This document shows, piece after piece, positions 53,977-62,477 of a DNA stretch of 64,000 nt. The stretch spans positions 401,380 through 465,379 of the forward strand of contig NZ_SMTF01000003.1 in assembly GCF_004357985.1 (NCBI RefSeq), read 5' to 3'. Every line of letters begins with the position of its first letter. Positions within the stretch are counted from its first letter, which is position 1. A model generated the notes under the pieces. That model did no database searches and was not told the origin of the DNA. It saw only the letters and a list, made by a program, of their open reading frames with translations. The stretch comes from Luteimonas aestuarii (GTDB taxonomy: Bacteria > Pseudomonadota > Gammaproteobacteria > Xanthomonadales > Xanthomonadaceae). The translations under genes and the position numbers were made by a program.

Positions 53977-54204
53977 ATGGCGCTCATCGAACTGACGGCA
54001 CCGACCACCGGCGTGGTCTGGAAAATACCCAAAGCGGTCGGAGAACGCGCCGCCGCAGGCGATGCCATCGTCCTCATCGAATCGATGAAGATGGAGATCC
54101 CCGTGACCGCGCCAGGCGAGGGACGCGTGGTCGCGGTCCTCGTGCACGAGGAGGAACTGGTGAGCGAAGGACAGGTCGTCGCACGGCTGGATACGGGCGC
54201 GTGA
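53977..54204 (+). CDS. Biotin carboxyl carrier protein (75 residues)
   Basis: This is a stand-alone biotinyl/lipoyl-attachment domain. The biotinylated lysine is in ESMKMEIPV (K about 40), with Ser where most carriers have Ala. It covers only the carrier domain, without the Pro/Ala-rich linker of AccB. The ATG follows GGGAGGGAG and the carboxyltransferase stop by one base. It would shuttle carboxybiotin between a biotin carboxylase encoded elsewhere (e.g. AccC) and the neighbouring carboxyltransferase. Confidence 0.92.
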   Translation: MALIELTAPTTGVVWKIPKAVGERAAAGDAIVLIESMKMEIPVTAPGEGRVVAVLVHEEELVSEGQVVARLDTGA

Positions 54205-54263
54205 TCGCGCATCGCCGACACGCCAGCACCGGCGCAGACAACGACGGCAACGAGGAAAACCAC

Positions 54264-55844
54264 ATGCCTGCAACAATGCTGCCACGACACATCGGAACCC
54301 CGCGCCGGCGACACGCATGCATGGTGATCTCGTGCGCCGTATTGATCGCGGCGTGCGGCGCACCGTCGTCGCCAGAACCTTCGGCGCAACCGACCATGCC
54401 CGCGAACGATGGCACGCTCTCCATCGCGCTGGAATCGGACTTCCAGAGCCTCGACCCGCTGCGTGTCAGCAACATGGTCGAACGCCAGGTCGCGCTTGCG
54501 GTCATGGACCCGCTGTTCGACATCGACAGCGACGGCAACGTCGTGCCGATGCTCGCCGAATCCGCCAACACCCCCGATGACGGCAGCACATGGCACGTGG
54601 CGCTGCGAGAAGGCGTCCGCTTCCACGACGACACCCCGCTGGACGCCGATGCGGTGGTGTTCAACATAGAACGCCTGCGCGATCCCGCCAATGCCTGCCG
54701 CTGCCTGCCGCAACTCGACAACATCGCATCGGTCCGGGCCGTCGATCCGCTCACCGTGGAATTCATCATGCACGGACCGGATGCAGTGCTGCCCGCGCTG
54801 CTCGCCGACGCGCCGGGCCTGGTGCTGTCGCCAACGGCGATCCGCAGCGATCCCAACGGAATCGGCACCAGGCCGGTCGGCACCGGTCCCTTCAGGCTGG
54901 CGAGCTGGGAACCCGGGCACCGCGTCATCGTGGAGCGCAATCCCGGCTACTGGCAGCCAGGCAAACCGCACCTGCAACGCGTGACGTTCCTGCCGCTGCC
55001 CAACGAGGACAGCCGGCAGGCCGCGTTGCTGGCGGGCGACGTCGACGTGATCCAGTCCCCGCACACGCGCTTCTCGGCGCAGTACGCCGACCACGATGGT
55101 TACCGGCTGATGACCGGCAAGGGGCTGGGCAGCGTGTTCCTGATGATGAACACGCGCAAGCCTCCCTTCGACGACGTGCGCGTGCGCCGTGCGATCGCGC
55201 ACGCGACCGACCGCCCGACCTTCGTCAAGGCCCTGTTGCAGGACCAGTACCCGGTCTCCGACAGCCTGCTCGGACCCGGCTCATGGGCCTACACCCCGGT
55301 GCCGGGCTACCCGGCCTACTCGCCGGAGCAGGCGAAGGCGCTCCTGGCCGAAGTGGGCAAGCCGGTGTCGTTCGAAATATCGGTCATCAACTCGCCGTTC
55401 ACCGCGCTGTCGGCGCAGGCGCTGCAGCAGATGTGGCGCGACGTCGGCATCGAGACCACGATCCGGCAAACGGAAGGTGCACGCTTCATGGCCGACGCGA
55501 TCAACCACGAGTTCCAGATGTCGATGTTCCGATTCGTCGGCCGCGCCGATCCGGATCTCAACCTCTATCGCGCGTTCCACTCGCGCTATGCAGACGGGCC
55601 GTCGAGCAACTACACCGGCTACGCCAATCCGGAAATGGATGCGCTGCTCGAACAGGGACGCGCCACAATGGAGCGGGGCGAGCGCGTGCGGACCTACGCG
55701 AAGGTGTCGCAGCTGCTCGCCAGCGACGTGCCCTACCTGTTCCTGTTCGGTACCACGCTGCAAACCATGATGCGCGCCAACGTCGATCCAGGCCCGAACA
55801 TACCCGATGGCGTGCTTCGGTTGCAGGACGTGCGTGTGCAATAG
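54264..55844 (+). CDS. Periplasmic substrate-binding lipoprotein of an oligopeptide-type ABC importer
   Basis: This is a 526-residue family-5 binding protein. A GTG at 54201 exists, but ATG 54264 has AACGAGGA upstream and leads to a lipobox (VLIAACG, Cys about 32), so the protein is tethered to the membrane. Family segments are ESDFQSLDPLRVSN, WHVALREGVRFHDDTPLDADAVVFNIERL (seen as WHVALREGVRFHDD then PLDADAVVFN) and GTGPFRLASWEPG. It starts the ABC operon behind the biotin carrier. Family members bind peptides, but also opines, nickel or glycosides. Confidence 0.9.
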   Translation: MPATMLPRHIGTPRRRHACMVISCAVLIAACGAPSSPEPSAQPTMPANDGTLSIALESDFQSLDPLRVSNMVERQVALAVMDPLFDIDSDGNVVPMLAESANTPDDGSTWHVALREGVRFHDDTPLDADAVVFNIERLRDPANACRCLPQLDNIASVRAVDPLTVEFIMHGPDAVLPALLADAPGLVLSPTAIRSDPNGIGTRPVGTGPFRLASWEPGHRVIVERNPGYWQPGKPHLQRVTFLPLPNEDSRQAALLAGDVDVIQSPHTRFSAQYADHDGYRLMTGKGLGSVFLMMNTRKPPFDDVRVRRAIAHATDRPTFVKALLQDQYPVSDSLLGPGSWAYTPVPGYPAYSPEQAKALLAEVGKPVSFEISVINSPFTALSAQALQQMWRDVGIETTIRQTEGARFMADAINHEFQMSMFRFVGRADPDLNLYRAFHSRYADGPSSNYTGYANPEMDALLEQGRATMERGERVRTYAKVSQLLASDVPYLFLFGTTLQTMMRANVDPGPNIPDGVLRLQDVRVQ

Positions 55845-55859
55845 CCGGGACCGCAGGGC

Positions 55860-56855
55860 ATGAGCGCAAGCCCCAGGCTCCTGCAGCCGCCGACGTGGCC
55901 GACGCGTCCGCTGTCGCGCTGGCTGCGCACCGCGGCCGCATCGGTCGCGATCCTGCTGGCGGTCTCGGCCATCACCTTCGCGCTGGTGCAGGCCGCGCCG
56001 GGAGATGCAGCGTCGGCGATCCTGGGCGAGGCTGCGACCACGCAATCGCTTACCCAACTGCGCACGCAAATGGGCCTCGACCAGCCGCTGCACATGCGCT
56101 ACCTGCGCTGGCTGGGCGACGTTCTCCGTGGCGATCTCGGCACGCTCCACCGGTCCGGCGAACCGGTGGCCGGCGCCATCGCCGGGCGCCTTCCGGTGAC
56201 GCTCCAACTGCTCGTCGGCGCGCAACTGTTCGCATTGTTGTTCGCTGTGCCGGCCGCGATCCGTGGTGCGTACCGCGAACGCGGCGCGTTCGACCGTGTC
56301 GTGCAGACCCTGGCAACCGGTTTCGTGTCGACGCCTTCCTTCCTGATCGGACTGCTGCTGGTCTACGTATTCGCGCTGACGCTGGGGTGGTTGCCCGCCA
56401 CCGGCTTCGTCCCGCTGCGCGAGGATGTTGTCGGCAACCTGCGCACCATGCTGCTGCCAGCGCTGACGCTGGGACTTGCGGAGTTCCCGGCGTACATGCG
56501 GCTGCTGCGCAGCGAGATGCTGCAGACGCTGCAGCAGAACTTCATCCTCACCGCGCGCGCGATGGGCCTGCCGCCGTGGCGCATCCTGCTGCAGCACGCG
56601 TTGCGGCCGTCCTCGCTGAGCCTGGTGACGGCGATCGGCATCAACATGGGCCGGCTGCTTGGCGGCGCGGTGATCATCGAAGTGTTGTTCGGCCTGCCCG
56701 GCATCGGCTCCCTGCTCGCCGAATCGATCTACCAGCGCGAGTACGCCGCAGTGCAAGGCATCGTGCTGTTCGTCGCCGTCGCCTTCGTCGCCATCAACCT
56801 GGCCGTCGACGCCGTGTACACCTGGCTCGATCCCCGGATCCGGCACCATGGCTGA
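55860..56855 (+). CDS. ABC transporter permease (DppB-like)
   Basis: This 331-residue inner-membrane permease has six membrane segments. The start LLAVSAITFALVQAAPGDAA and the coupling segment YMRLLRSEMLQTLQQNF..ARAMGLPPWRIL (about 213-243) are typical of the BPD-type DppB/OppB family. It begins 15 bp after the binding protein stop and overlaps the next permease by 8 bp, so they form the transmembrane pair of one importer. Confidence 0.92.
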   Translation: MSASPRLLQPPTWPTRPLSRWLRTAAASVAILLAVSAITFALVQAAPGDAASAILGEAATTQSLTQLRTQMGLDQPLHMRYLRWLGDVLRGDLGTLHRSGEPVAGAIAGRLPVTLQLLVGAQLFALLFAVPAAIRGAYRERGAFDRVVQTLATGFVSTPSFLIGLLLVYVFALTLGWLPATGFVPLREDVVGNLRTMLLPALTLGLAEFPAYMRLLRSEMLQTLQQNFILTARAMGLPPWRILLQHALRPSSLSLVTAIGINMGRLLGGAVIIEVLFGLPGIGSLLAESIYQREYAAVQGIVLFVAVAFVAINLAVDAVYTWLDPRIRHHG

Positions 56856-57687
56856 ACGACGCATGCGCGCCCTCCGGCTCCCCGACGTGGCGTTTCTCGC
56901 CGCATCGACGTGGCTTGCGCTCGTCGTCTTTGCAGCGTTCTGCGCGGAACTGCTGCCGATCCATGACGCATACCGGCAGGACCTACTGGCCACGCTGCAG
57001 CCGCCATCGATCGAACGCTGGCTCGGCAGCGACTCGCTTGGCCGCGATGTGTTTGCGCGAACGGTATCCGGCCTGCGTGTCAGCTTGCTGGTGGGTGTCG
57101 GTGCAGTCGCGTTCGGCCTGGCCATCGGTGGTCCGCTGGGGTTGCTGTCCGGGTATTACCGTGGACGACTGGACGCATGGATCTCGGCACTGATGTCGGT
57201 GATCCTCGCGTTCCCGCCGCTGGTGCTGGCATTGGCGATCATTGCAGCCACCGGCGCGTCACTCGGCAAGGTCGTGCTGGCGATGGGCATCCTGTTCGTA
57301 CCGGCCTGCGCGCGCCTGGTCCGCGCGAATGCACTGCGCCTGGCCGACCGTGAGTTCGTGCTCGCCGCACGCGCCGGCGGCATGCCGGACCGACGCGTGC
57401 TGGTGCAGGAAATCCTGCCGAACCTGCTGCCGCCGCTGATGGCGTACGTTCCGCTGATGGTCGCCATCGCGATCATCGGCGAGGCCAGCCTGAGCTTCCT
57501 CGGCCTCAGCGTGCCACCGCCGCAGCCCAGCCTGGGCGGCATGGTGTCCGCCGAGCGCGGATCGATGGCCATTGCGCCGTGGACGGTGTTCGGGCCCGCA
57601 GCCGTGTTGTTCACGACCATCCTCTGCCTCAACCTGCTTGGCGACCGCTGGCAGCGCAGGCTCGACCGGCGCGGGGCAGCGTTGTGA
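56848..57687 (+). CDS. ABC transporter permease (DppC-like)
   Basis: This 279-residue second permease subunit carries the DppC/OppC start segment (PSIERWLGSDSLGRDVFARTV, about 52-72; one residue over a short motif, quoted here as LGSDSLGRDVF) and the EAA-like loop ARAGGMPDRRVLVQEILPN (about 172-190). Six hydrophobic helices are visible. It overlaps both neighbours (8 bp before, 4 bp after), confirming a single transcript. Confidence 0.92.
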   Translation: MAERRMRALRLPDVAFLAASTWLALVVFAAFCAELLPIHDAYRQDLLATLQPPSIERWLGSDSLGRDVFARTVSGLRVSLLVGVGAVAFGLAIGGPLGLLSGYYRGRLDAWISALMSVILAFPPLVLALAIIAATGASLGKVVLAMGILFVPACARLVRANALRLADREFVLAARAGGMPDRRVLVQEILPNLLPPLMAYVPLMVAIAIIGEASLSFLGLSVPPPQPSLGGMVSAERGSMAIAPWTVFGPAAVLFTTILCLNLLGDRWQRRLDRRGAAL

Positions 57688-58667
57688 GCGCGCCACTGCT
57701 CTCGGTGCGCGGACTCAAGACGTGGCTGCGCACGCCTGCCGGTATCGTCCGTGCGGTGGACGGCGTCGATTTCGACCTGCACGCCGGCCGCACGCTCGGC
57801 ATCGTCGGCGAATCGGGCAGCGGAAAATCTGTGCTGGCACGCTCGCTGATGGGCCTGAACCCGTTGTCCATCGAAGTGCGTGCCGGCGGCCATGCCCTGT
57901 ACGACGGCCGCGACCTGCGCAGCCTCGACGAGGCCAACATGCGTCGGTTGCGCGGCCGCGATTTCGCAATGGTATTCCAGGACCCGATGACCTCGCTCAA
58001 TCCGGTGATGACGATCGGGGAGCAGATCGCCCAGCCACTGCGGCTGCACATGGGCATGCCGCGCAAGATGGCGCACGAACGCGCCGTGGACCTGCTCGAT
58101 TCCGTCGGCCTCCCCGCACCAAACGAGCGTGCGCGCCAGTACCCGCATGAACTATCCGGAGGGCAACGGCAGCGGGTGATGATTGCGCTGGCACTGTCGT
58201 GCGATCCACGCGTGCTGATCGCGGACGAACCGACCACCGCGCTCGACGTTACCGTGCAGCGCCAGATCCTCGAACTGCTGCAGCACGCGCAGCAGGAGCG
58301 CCGGATGGCACTGGTACTGATCACGCACGACCTCGGCGTGGTCGCGGACATGGCCGACGAGATCGCGGTGATGTACGCCGGACGTTTTGTCGAGCGCGGA
58401 CCCGCGGCTGCGCTGCTTGCGCAGCCCAGGATGCGCTACACCGAAGCGCTGCTGCGCTGTGCACCGACGCTGGAGACGCCGACGAGGACGATACTGCCAT
58501 CGATTCCAGGACGTCCGCCGGCGCTGACCGCACCACCGCAAGGTTGTCACTTCGCCGCACGCTGCCGCTACGCCGACGAGGTCTGCTCGCGCCCGCCCGC
58601 GCTCGCCGGCGACCCGCATGCGTTCGCATGCTGGCATCCCGCAACGGGAGGCCCTGCCCATGGCTGA
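57684..58667 (+). CDS. ABC transporter ATP-binding protein (DppD-like)
   Basis: This is a 327-residue nucleotide-binding subunit. The GTG at 57684 overlaps the permease stop. Walker A is GESGSGKS (about 43), the Q-loop MVFQDPMTSLNP (about 95), the signature LSGGQRQRV (about 158) and Walker B VLIADEPTTALD (about 177). The C-terminal oligopeptide-type extension with paired cysteines (CHFAARCRYADEVCSRPP) may hold an iron-sulphur cluster, as in some DppD. Paired with the next gene. Confidence 0.94.
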   Translation: MSAPLLSVRGLKTWLRTPAGIVRAVDGVDFDLHAGRTLGIVGESGSGKSVLARSLMGLNPLSIEVRAGGHALYDGRDLRSLDEANMRRLRGRDFAMVFQDPMTSLNPVMTIGEQIAQPLRLHMGMPRKMAHERAVDLLDSVGLPAPNERARQYPHELSGGQRQRVMIALALSCDPRVLIADEPTTALDVTVQRQILELLQHAQQERRMALVLITHDLGVVADMADEIAVMYAGRFVERGPAAALLAQPRMRYTEALLRCAPTLETPTRTILPSIPGRPPALTAPPQGCHFAARCRYADEVCSRPPALAGDPHAFACWHPATGGPAHG

Positions 58668-59604
58668 GCCGCTGCTGTCGATCCGCGACCTGCGCATGGG
58701 CTATCGCGGCCCCGGCGGCGCACGGGTCGATGCGCTCGCCGGCGTGGACCTCGACATCGCCGCCGGGGAAACGCTGGGCCTGGTCGGCGAATCCGGTTGC
58801 GGCAAGACCACGCTGGGACGCGCGGTGATGCTGTTGCCGCCGCCGGACGCCGGCAGCGTCGTGCTGGAAGGCACCGAACTGACCGGACTGAGCGCCGGCG
58901 CATTGCGCGCGTTGCGCCCGCGCATGCAGATGGTGTTCCAGGATCCGGTGTCCTCGCTCAACCCGAAGCGCACCATCGCCGATGCCGTGGCGACACCGCT
59001 GCGCCTGCATGCGCGCCTGTCGCAACGGGAACTTGGCGAGCGTGTTGGCGCGATGCTCGAAGCGGTCGGTCTCGACCCCGCAACGATGCGCGACCGCCTG
59101 CCCCATGAGCTGTCCGGCGGCCAGTGCCAGCGTGCCAGCATCGCGCGCGCGCTGGTGTTGCAGCCGCGCCTGTTGTTGTGCGACGAACCGGTGTCGTCGC
59201 TGGACGTGTCGATCCAGGCGCAGATCGTCAACCTGCTGCTGGACAGCAAGCGCCGCTTCGCCCTGACCATGCTGTTCATCGCGCACGACATCGCCGTGGT
59301 GCGCCACATCAGCGACCGAGTCGCGGTGATGTACCTCGGGAAGCTTTGCGAAATACTGCCTTCCGACACACTGGTCGCAAACGCCATGCACCCATACACG
59401 CGGTTGCTGCTCGAGTCGGTTCCCGGTCGCGGGGGATCCGGCCGGCAACCGGATGCGCGCACCGCGGCCGCGCCGCTGGCACCTCCTTCCGGCTGTCGAT
59501 TCCGCCTGCGCTGCCCACTCGCCACGTCGCGCTGCGTCTCCGAAATCCCGGTGCTGCGTGCACGCGCCACCGGACACCAGGTCGCCTGTCACCATGTCGA
59601 TTGA
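58660..59604 (+). CDS. ABC transporter ATP-binding protein (DppF-like)
   Basis: This 314-residue second ATPase subunit uses the ATG at 58660 (GGGAGG upstream), overlapping dppD-like by 8 bp. Walker A is GESGCGKTT (about 44), signature LSGGQCQRAS (about 153), Walker B LLLCDEPVSSLDVS (about 172). The C-terminal extension again carries cysteines (SGCRFRLRCPLATSRC). With the other four subunits it completes an ATP-driven importer, which presumably brings hydrolysed substrate across the inner membrane. Confidence 0.94.
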   Translation: MAEPLLSIRDLRMGYRGPGGARVDALAGVDLDIAAGETLGLVGESGCGKTTLGRAVMLLPPPDAGSVVLEGTELTGLSAGALRALRPRMQMVFQDPVSSLNPKRTIADAVATPLRLHARLSQRELGERVGAMLEAVGLDPATMRDRLPHELSGGQCQRASIARALVLQPRLLLCDEPVSSLDVSIQAQIVNLLLDSKRRFALTMLFIAHDIAVVRHISDRVAVMYLGKLCEILPSDTLVANAMHPYTRLLLESVPGRGGSGRQPDARTAAAPLAPPSGCRFRLRCPLATSRCVSEIPVLRARATGHQVACHHVD

Positions 59605-60475
59605 ACCGCTCGTCCTGACTTCACCGGTCGTGACCGGCATCCACCCGCCTCCGGCGACCGTCCGTGCCGACCGCGAATGGCTGATGGCCTATGCCGCCGC
59701 GCTGTCGGAGCACGATCCCGCCCGCTACGACACCACCCGGGAAGGCGGGGTCGACGCGCACCCGCTGTTCCCCGTCTGCCTCGAATGGCCATCGTGGCTG
59801 CAAGCACTCGAAAGCGCATTGCCGCCGGACGCGCTGCCGCGCGGGGTACATGCGACCCACGAACTGCGCTACCACCGCCCGATCCGCCAGGACGAGTCGC
59901 TGCGGATCGAGACACGGATCGTCGCCTGCAGGCAGCGGCGCAGCGGCCTGCACCTGACCACGGTTCTGCGCAGCAGCGACGAGGCCGGCAACACGGTGTT
60001 CGAATCGCGCGCGGGGCTGTTGCTGCGCGGCATCTCGGGGGAGGAAGCCGGCACCGAGGACGACAGCAACGCCAACCTGCTGCCGGCCAGGTCGTTCGCC
60101 GACGAAGTGCCGCAATGGATCGAGACCCGCGAGGCGCCGGTAGGCTTCGCGCACGTCTACACCGCCTGCGCGCGCATCTGGAACCCGATCCATACCGACC
60201 TCGCGGTCGCCCGGCGCGCCGGGCTGGACGACATCATCCTGCACGGCACCGCCACCCTGGCGCTCGCGGTCTCGGCGATCTGCACGCGCGAATCCCGCGC
60301 ACGGCCCGCGCGAAGGATCACCGCACGCTTCCTGTCTCCGGTCACGATGCCGACCAGCCTGCGCATCGAACGACTCGCCGGCAACGGCGGCGACATCCGT
60401 TTCCGCGTCCGCAACGGTTCGCTGGCCGACGCCCCTCCCGCCTGCATCGGCACGATCTCGTTCGCCGACCCATGA
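59594..60475 (+). CDS. MaoC/hotdog-fold hydratase
   Basis: This is a 293-residue double-hotdog protein. The hydratase motif is near residues 195-235: ARIWNPIHTDLAVARRAGLD followed by DIILHGTATLALAV, with the Asp/His pair of R-specific enoyl-CoA hydratases (N-P-I-H-T-D). The N-terminal half matches the other hotdog lobe (HPLFPVCLEWPSW). The ATG at 59594 overlaps the ABC gene by 11 bp. It may hydrate an enoyl-CoA of opposite stereochemistry to that made by the FadJ-like enzyme. Confidence 0.86.
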   Translation: MSIEPLVLTSPVVTGIHPPPATVRADREWLMAYAAALSEHDPARYDTTREGGVDAHPLFPVCLEWPSWLQALESALPPDALPRGVHATHELRYHRPIRQDESLRIETRIVACRQRRSGLHLTTVLRSSDEAGNTVFESRAGLLLRGISGEEAGTEDDSNANLLPARSFADEVPQWIETREAPVGFAHVYTACARIWNPIHTDLAVARRAGLDDIILHGTATLALAVSAICTRESRARPARRITARFLSPVTMPTSLRIERLAGNGGDIRFRVRNGSLADAPPACIGTISFADP

Positions 60476-60494
60476 CCCTTCAACGGAGCTTCCC

Positions 60495-61265
60495 TTGAAC
60501 GCACTGCCCGACGCCTTCGCGCTGCATCGCAAGACCGCCCTCGTCACCGGCGCCTCGCGCGGCATCGGCGAATCGACCGCCAGGTTGCTTGCCGCATGGG
60601 GCGCACACGTGATCGTCTCCAGCCGCAAGCTCGACGCCTGCGAAGCCGTTGCGGCGTCGATCCGCGATGCCGGCGGGCAGGCGACCGCGCTCGCCGCGCA
60701 CATCGGCGAGCCCGAGGCGATCGAAACGCTGTTCGCCGAGCTGGACGACAAGGACCTCGCACCGGACATCCTGGTCAACAACGCCGCGGCCAACCCTTAT
60801 TTCGGCCCGATGCTCGACCAGCCCATGGATTCCTTCCAGAAAACGCTGGACGTGAACATCCGCGGCTATTTCTGGACCACCGTGCAGGCGGCCCGCCGCA
60901 TGCGTGCCAAGGGCGGCGGCGCGATCGTCAATGTCGCCTCCATCAATGGTCGCCGCTCGGCGCCGATGCAAGGCGCGTATTCGCTGGGCAAGGCCGCGAT
61001 CCTGTCGATGAGCGAAGGTTTTGCGCGCGAGCTCGGCCCCGATGGCATCCGGGTGAACGCCGTCCTGCCCGGCCTCACCAAAACCAGGTTCGCATCCACG
61101 CTCATCGACAACGAATCATTGATGGCCCAGTTGCGTCGACAGATTCCGCTCGGTCGTGCCGCACAGCCGGACGAGATCGCCAGCGCCATCGCCTTCCTCT
61201 GCACCCCGGCAGCATCCTACGTAACCGGCGCCGGATTCACCGTCGACGGCGGATTCCTGTGCTGA
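60495..61265 (+). CDS. Short-chain dehydrogenase/reductase
   Basis: This is a 256-residue classical SDR. Visible are the cofactor loop TGASRGIGEST (about 19), NNAAANP (about 95), catalytic Ser in VASINGRRS (about 144-150), Tyr-x-x-x-Lys as YSLGKAA (Y about 161) and the C-terminal TVDGGFLC. It probably oxidises a hydroxyacyl-CoA made by the MaoC hydratase just upstream (19 bp gap). NAD(H) versus NADP(H) preference: SRK after strand 2 hints at NADPH. It is the last gene of the plus-strand operon. Confidence 0.9.
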   Translation: MNALPDAFALHRKTALVTGASRGIGESTARLLAAWGAHVIVSSRKLDACEAVAASIRDAGGQATALAAHIGEPEAIETLFAELDDKDLAPDILVNNAAANPYFGPMLDQPMDSFQKTLDVNIRGYFWTTVQAARRMRAKGGGAIVNVASINGRRSAPMQGAYSLGKAAILSMSEGFARELGPDGIRVNAVLPGLTKTRFASTLIDNESLMAQLRRQIPLGRAAQPDEIASAIAFLCTPAASYVTGAGFTVDGGFLC

Positions 61266-61488
61266 TCGCAAGACGGACCTTGGTGCGCCAAGCCAAACGT
61301 CCGCGGCCGTTCCACTCCGATGCAGATGGAGGGGGTCTTACCGTTCTTGTAGGGTCGCGATCAACTTTCGCGCCCAGGGCAGCTTGCACAAACGTAGTAA
61401 CCGAGGGCGTCCACCTACAACCACCATTGTCTGGTCACGACCGAGGCTGTGTAAAAAACTCGTCGGCAGCGCGCGTTTCTTTCAAGAT

Positions 61489-61737
61489 TCAAAGGCCGTC
61501 AACCCAAGCGCGGATGGCCGCCATGCGCCAACGTGAGCACCGAAGTCCCAGCTGCACACGTTGCGGAAACTTTCCTTCCCGAATCATTGCGTAGATCTGC
61601 GATTTTCCCAAGCCAACCAGATGACAGACATCCTCAATCGGTATCAGCAGTCGGTTGTCCGTTGAATCTGCAGGTGACGGAGTGTTTTGGTCGAGGGTTT
61701 GCTGGATGTCCATGACGGATAATCTAACGTAGTCCAT
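61489..61737 (-). CDS. AlpA-family small DNA-binding regulator
   Basis: This 82-residue product has a MerR-like excisionase/AlpA helix-turn-helix: LLIPIEDVCHLVGLGKSQIY, then REGKFPQRVQLGLRCSRW and the terminal AIRAWVDGL. Such proteins regulate prophage or island excision. Either the ATG at 61737 or that at 61713 could be used. No integrase is within reach, so it may be a leftover of a small element. Three GTTACG repeats lie just upstream. Confidence 0.8.
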   Translation of the reverse strand: MDYVRLSVMDIQQTLDQNTPSPADSTDNRLLIPIEDVCHLVGLGKSQIYAMIREGKFPQRVQLGLRCSRWRMAAIRAWVDGL

Positions 61738-61755
61738 TGCGCTACTTCTGCCGAT

Positions 61756-61818
61756 ACGACCTGTAAATCACCGGCGAATCGGCCTGTTAGCTCGAATTAC
61801 GTTACGATTACAGGTCGT
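61756..61818. repeat. 11-bp inverted repeat ACGACCTGTAA/TTACAGGTCGT
   Basis: Perfect 11-bp arms at 61756-61766 and 61808-61818 are 41 bp apart. The right arm sits among GTTACG copies. Its position just upstream of the AlpA-like gene suggests a regulator or recombinase-binding site. Confidence 0.6.
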
Positions 61819-61999
61819 CGTTACGACTGACTACTCGTGATCGCCTCTGTACGTTACGCGTGGAGCTCGGAATTTCACCCCATTCGCTCGCGCGAGTAGA
61901 GATGTGAGTATCACGATTCGATTAGGCAGAAATTTCAATCTGAAATCATGAACTTGCAGATTCCATCAGACGCCAACTTCGGGCGCCAAGTCCAGAACG

Positions 62000-62031
62000 A
62001 AAAAGGCCCGCGACGTGTCGCGGGCCTTTTT
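62000..62031. terminator. Strong intrinsic terminator after the pilin gene
   Basis: AAAAAGGCCCGCGAC (62000-62014) and GTCGCGGGCCTTTTT (62017-62031) form a GC-rich stem flanked by A- and T-runs, so it can act in both directions. It lies 29 bp past the pilin stop. Confidence 0.92.
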
Positions 62032-62060
62032 TGTCATGCAACTTGCGCTTCCTGACCTGT

Positions 62061-62474
62061 TTACCAGCACCCCGCCGTGGCAGGCAACTGCACGCCGGCC
62101 TGATTCACGCTCAACGCCCCGCACAGCGGATCGGAGTGACCTCCAGTGGGCGTGGCCGTGATCGTGTAGGTACGCCCGTCAGCTACGACACCGATGTTGT
62201 AGTAATCCAACGCGCTGTCCTGGCACGTCGACGTATCGGCTACTGCCCCGGTGTAAGTCAGGTTGACGGTATAGAACCGCTCCATCTGCTGCGCCACGGC
62301 TGTTGCACACGCGCCGCCGGCCGCGCGTCGAGTCTTGCGAACATGTTCGTTGTAGGCTGGCAGCGCGATCGACGCCAGGATGCCGATGATGGCCACCACC
62401 ACCATGACCTCGATCAGGCTGAAACCGGCTGCAGGTCGTCGCCGTGAAGCACGGCGTTCAATCATCGAATCCAT
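62061..62474 (-). CDS. pilE: Type IV pilin (PilE/PilA-like)
   Basis: This 137-residue prepilin has a leader cleaved by PilD before the conserved hydrophobic helix: G|FSLIEVMVVVAIIGILASI (cleavage after residue 17, +5 Glu). The C-terminal domain has a disulphide pair and ends ATAGCW. The ATG at 62474 or 62465 could be used. Its start is 3 bp from the PilY1 stop. A strong terminator follows. It could be a major or minor pilin; PilE is the commonest name for pilins placed after pilY1. Confidence 0.92.
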   Translation of the reverse strand: MDSMIERRASRRRPAAGFSLIEVMVVVAIIGILASIALPAYNEHVRKTRRAAGGACATAVAQQMERFYTVNLTYTGAVADTSTCQDSALDYYNIGVVADGRTYTITATPTGGHSDPLCGALSVNQAGVQLPATAGCW

Positions 62475-62477
62475 TGA

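Larger units (their letters stand above)
61738..62060. other. Gene-free, AT-richer stretch with repeats and a terminator
   Basis: About 320 bp without a gene. It contains an 11-bp inverted repeat (61756-61818), three GTTACG copies (61801, 61820, 61853) and the pilin terminator (62000-62031). Confidence 0.55.

Noticed and set aside
54590..57193. 867-codon plus-strand frame spanning the binding protein and permeases
   Set aside because: Runs in a different frame through three confirmed ABC genes and has shadow composition.
61278..61291. CTTGG/CCAAG hairpin after the SDR gene
   Set aside because: Five-base stem with no T-run is too weak to call a terminator.
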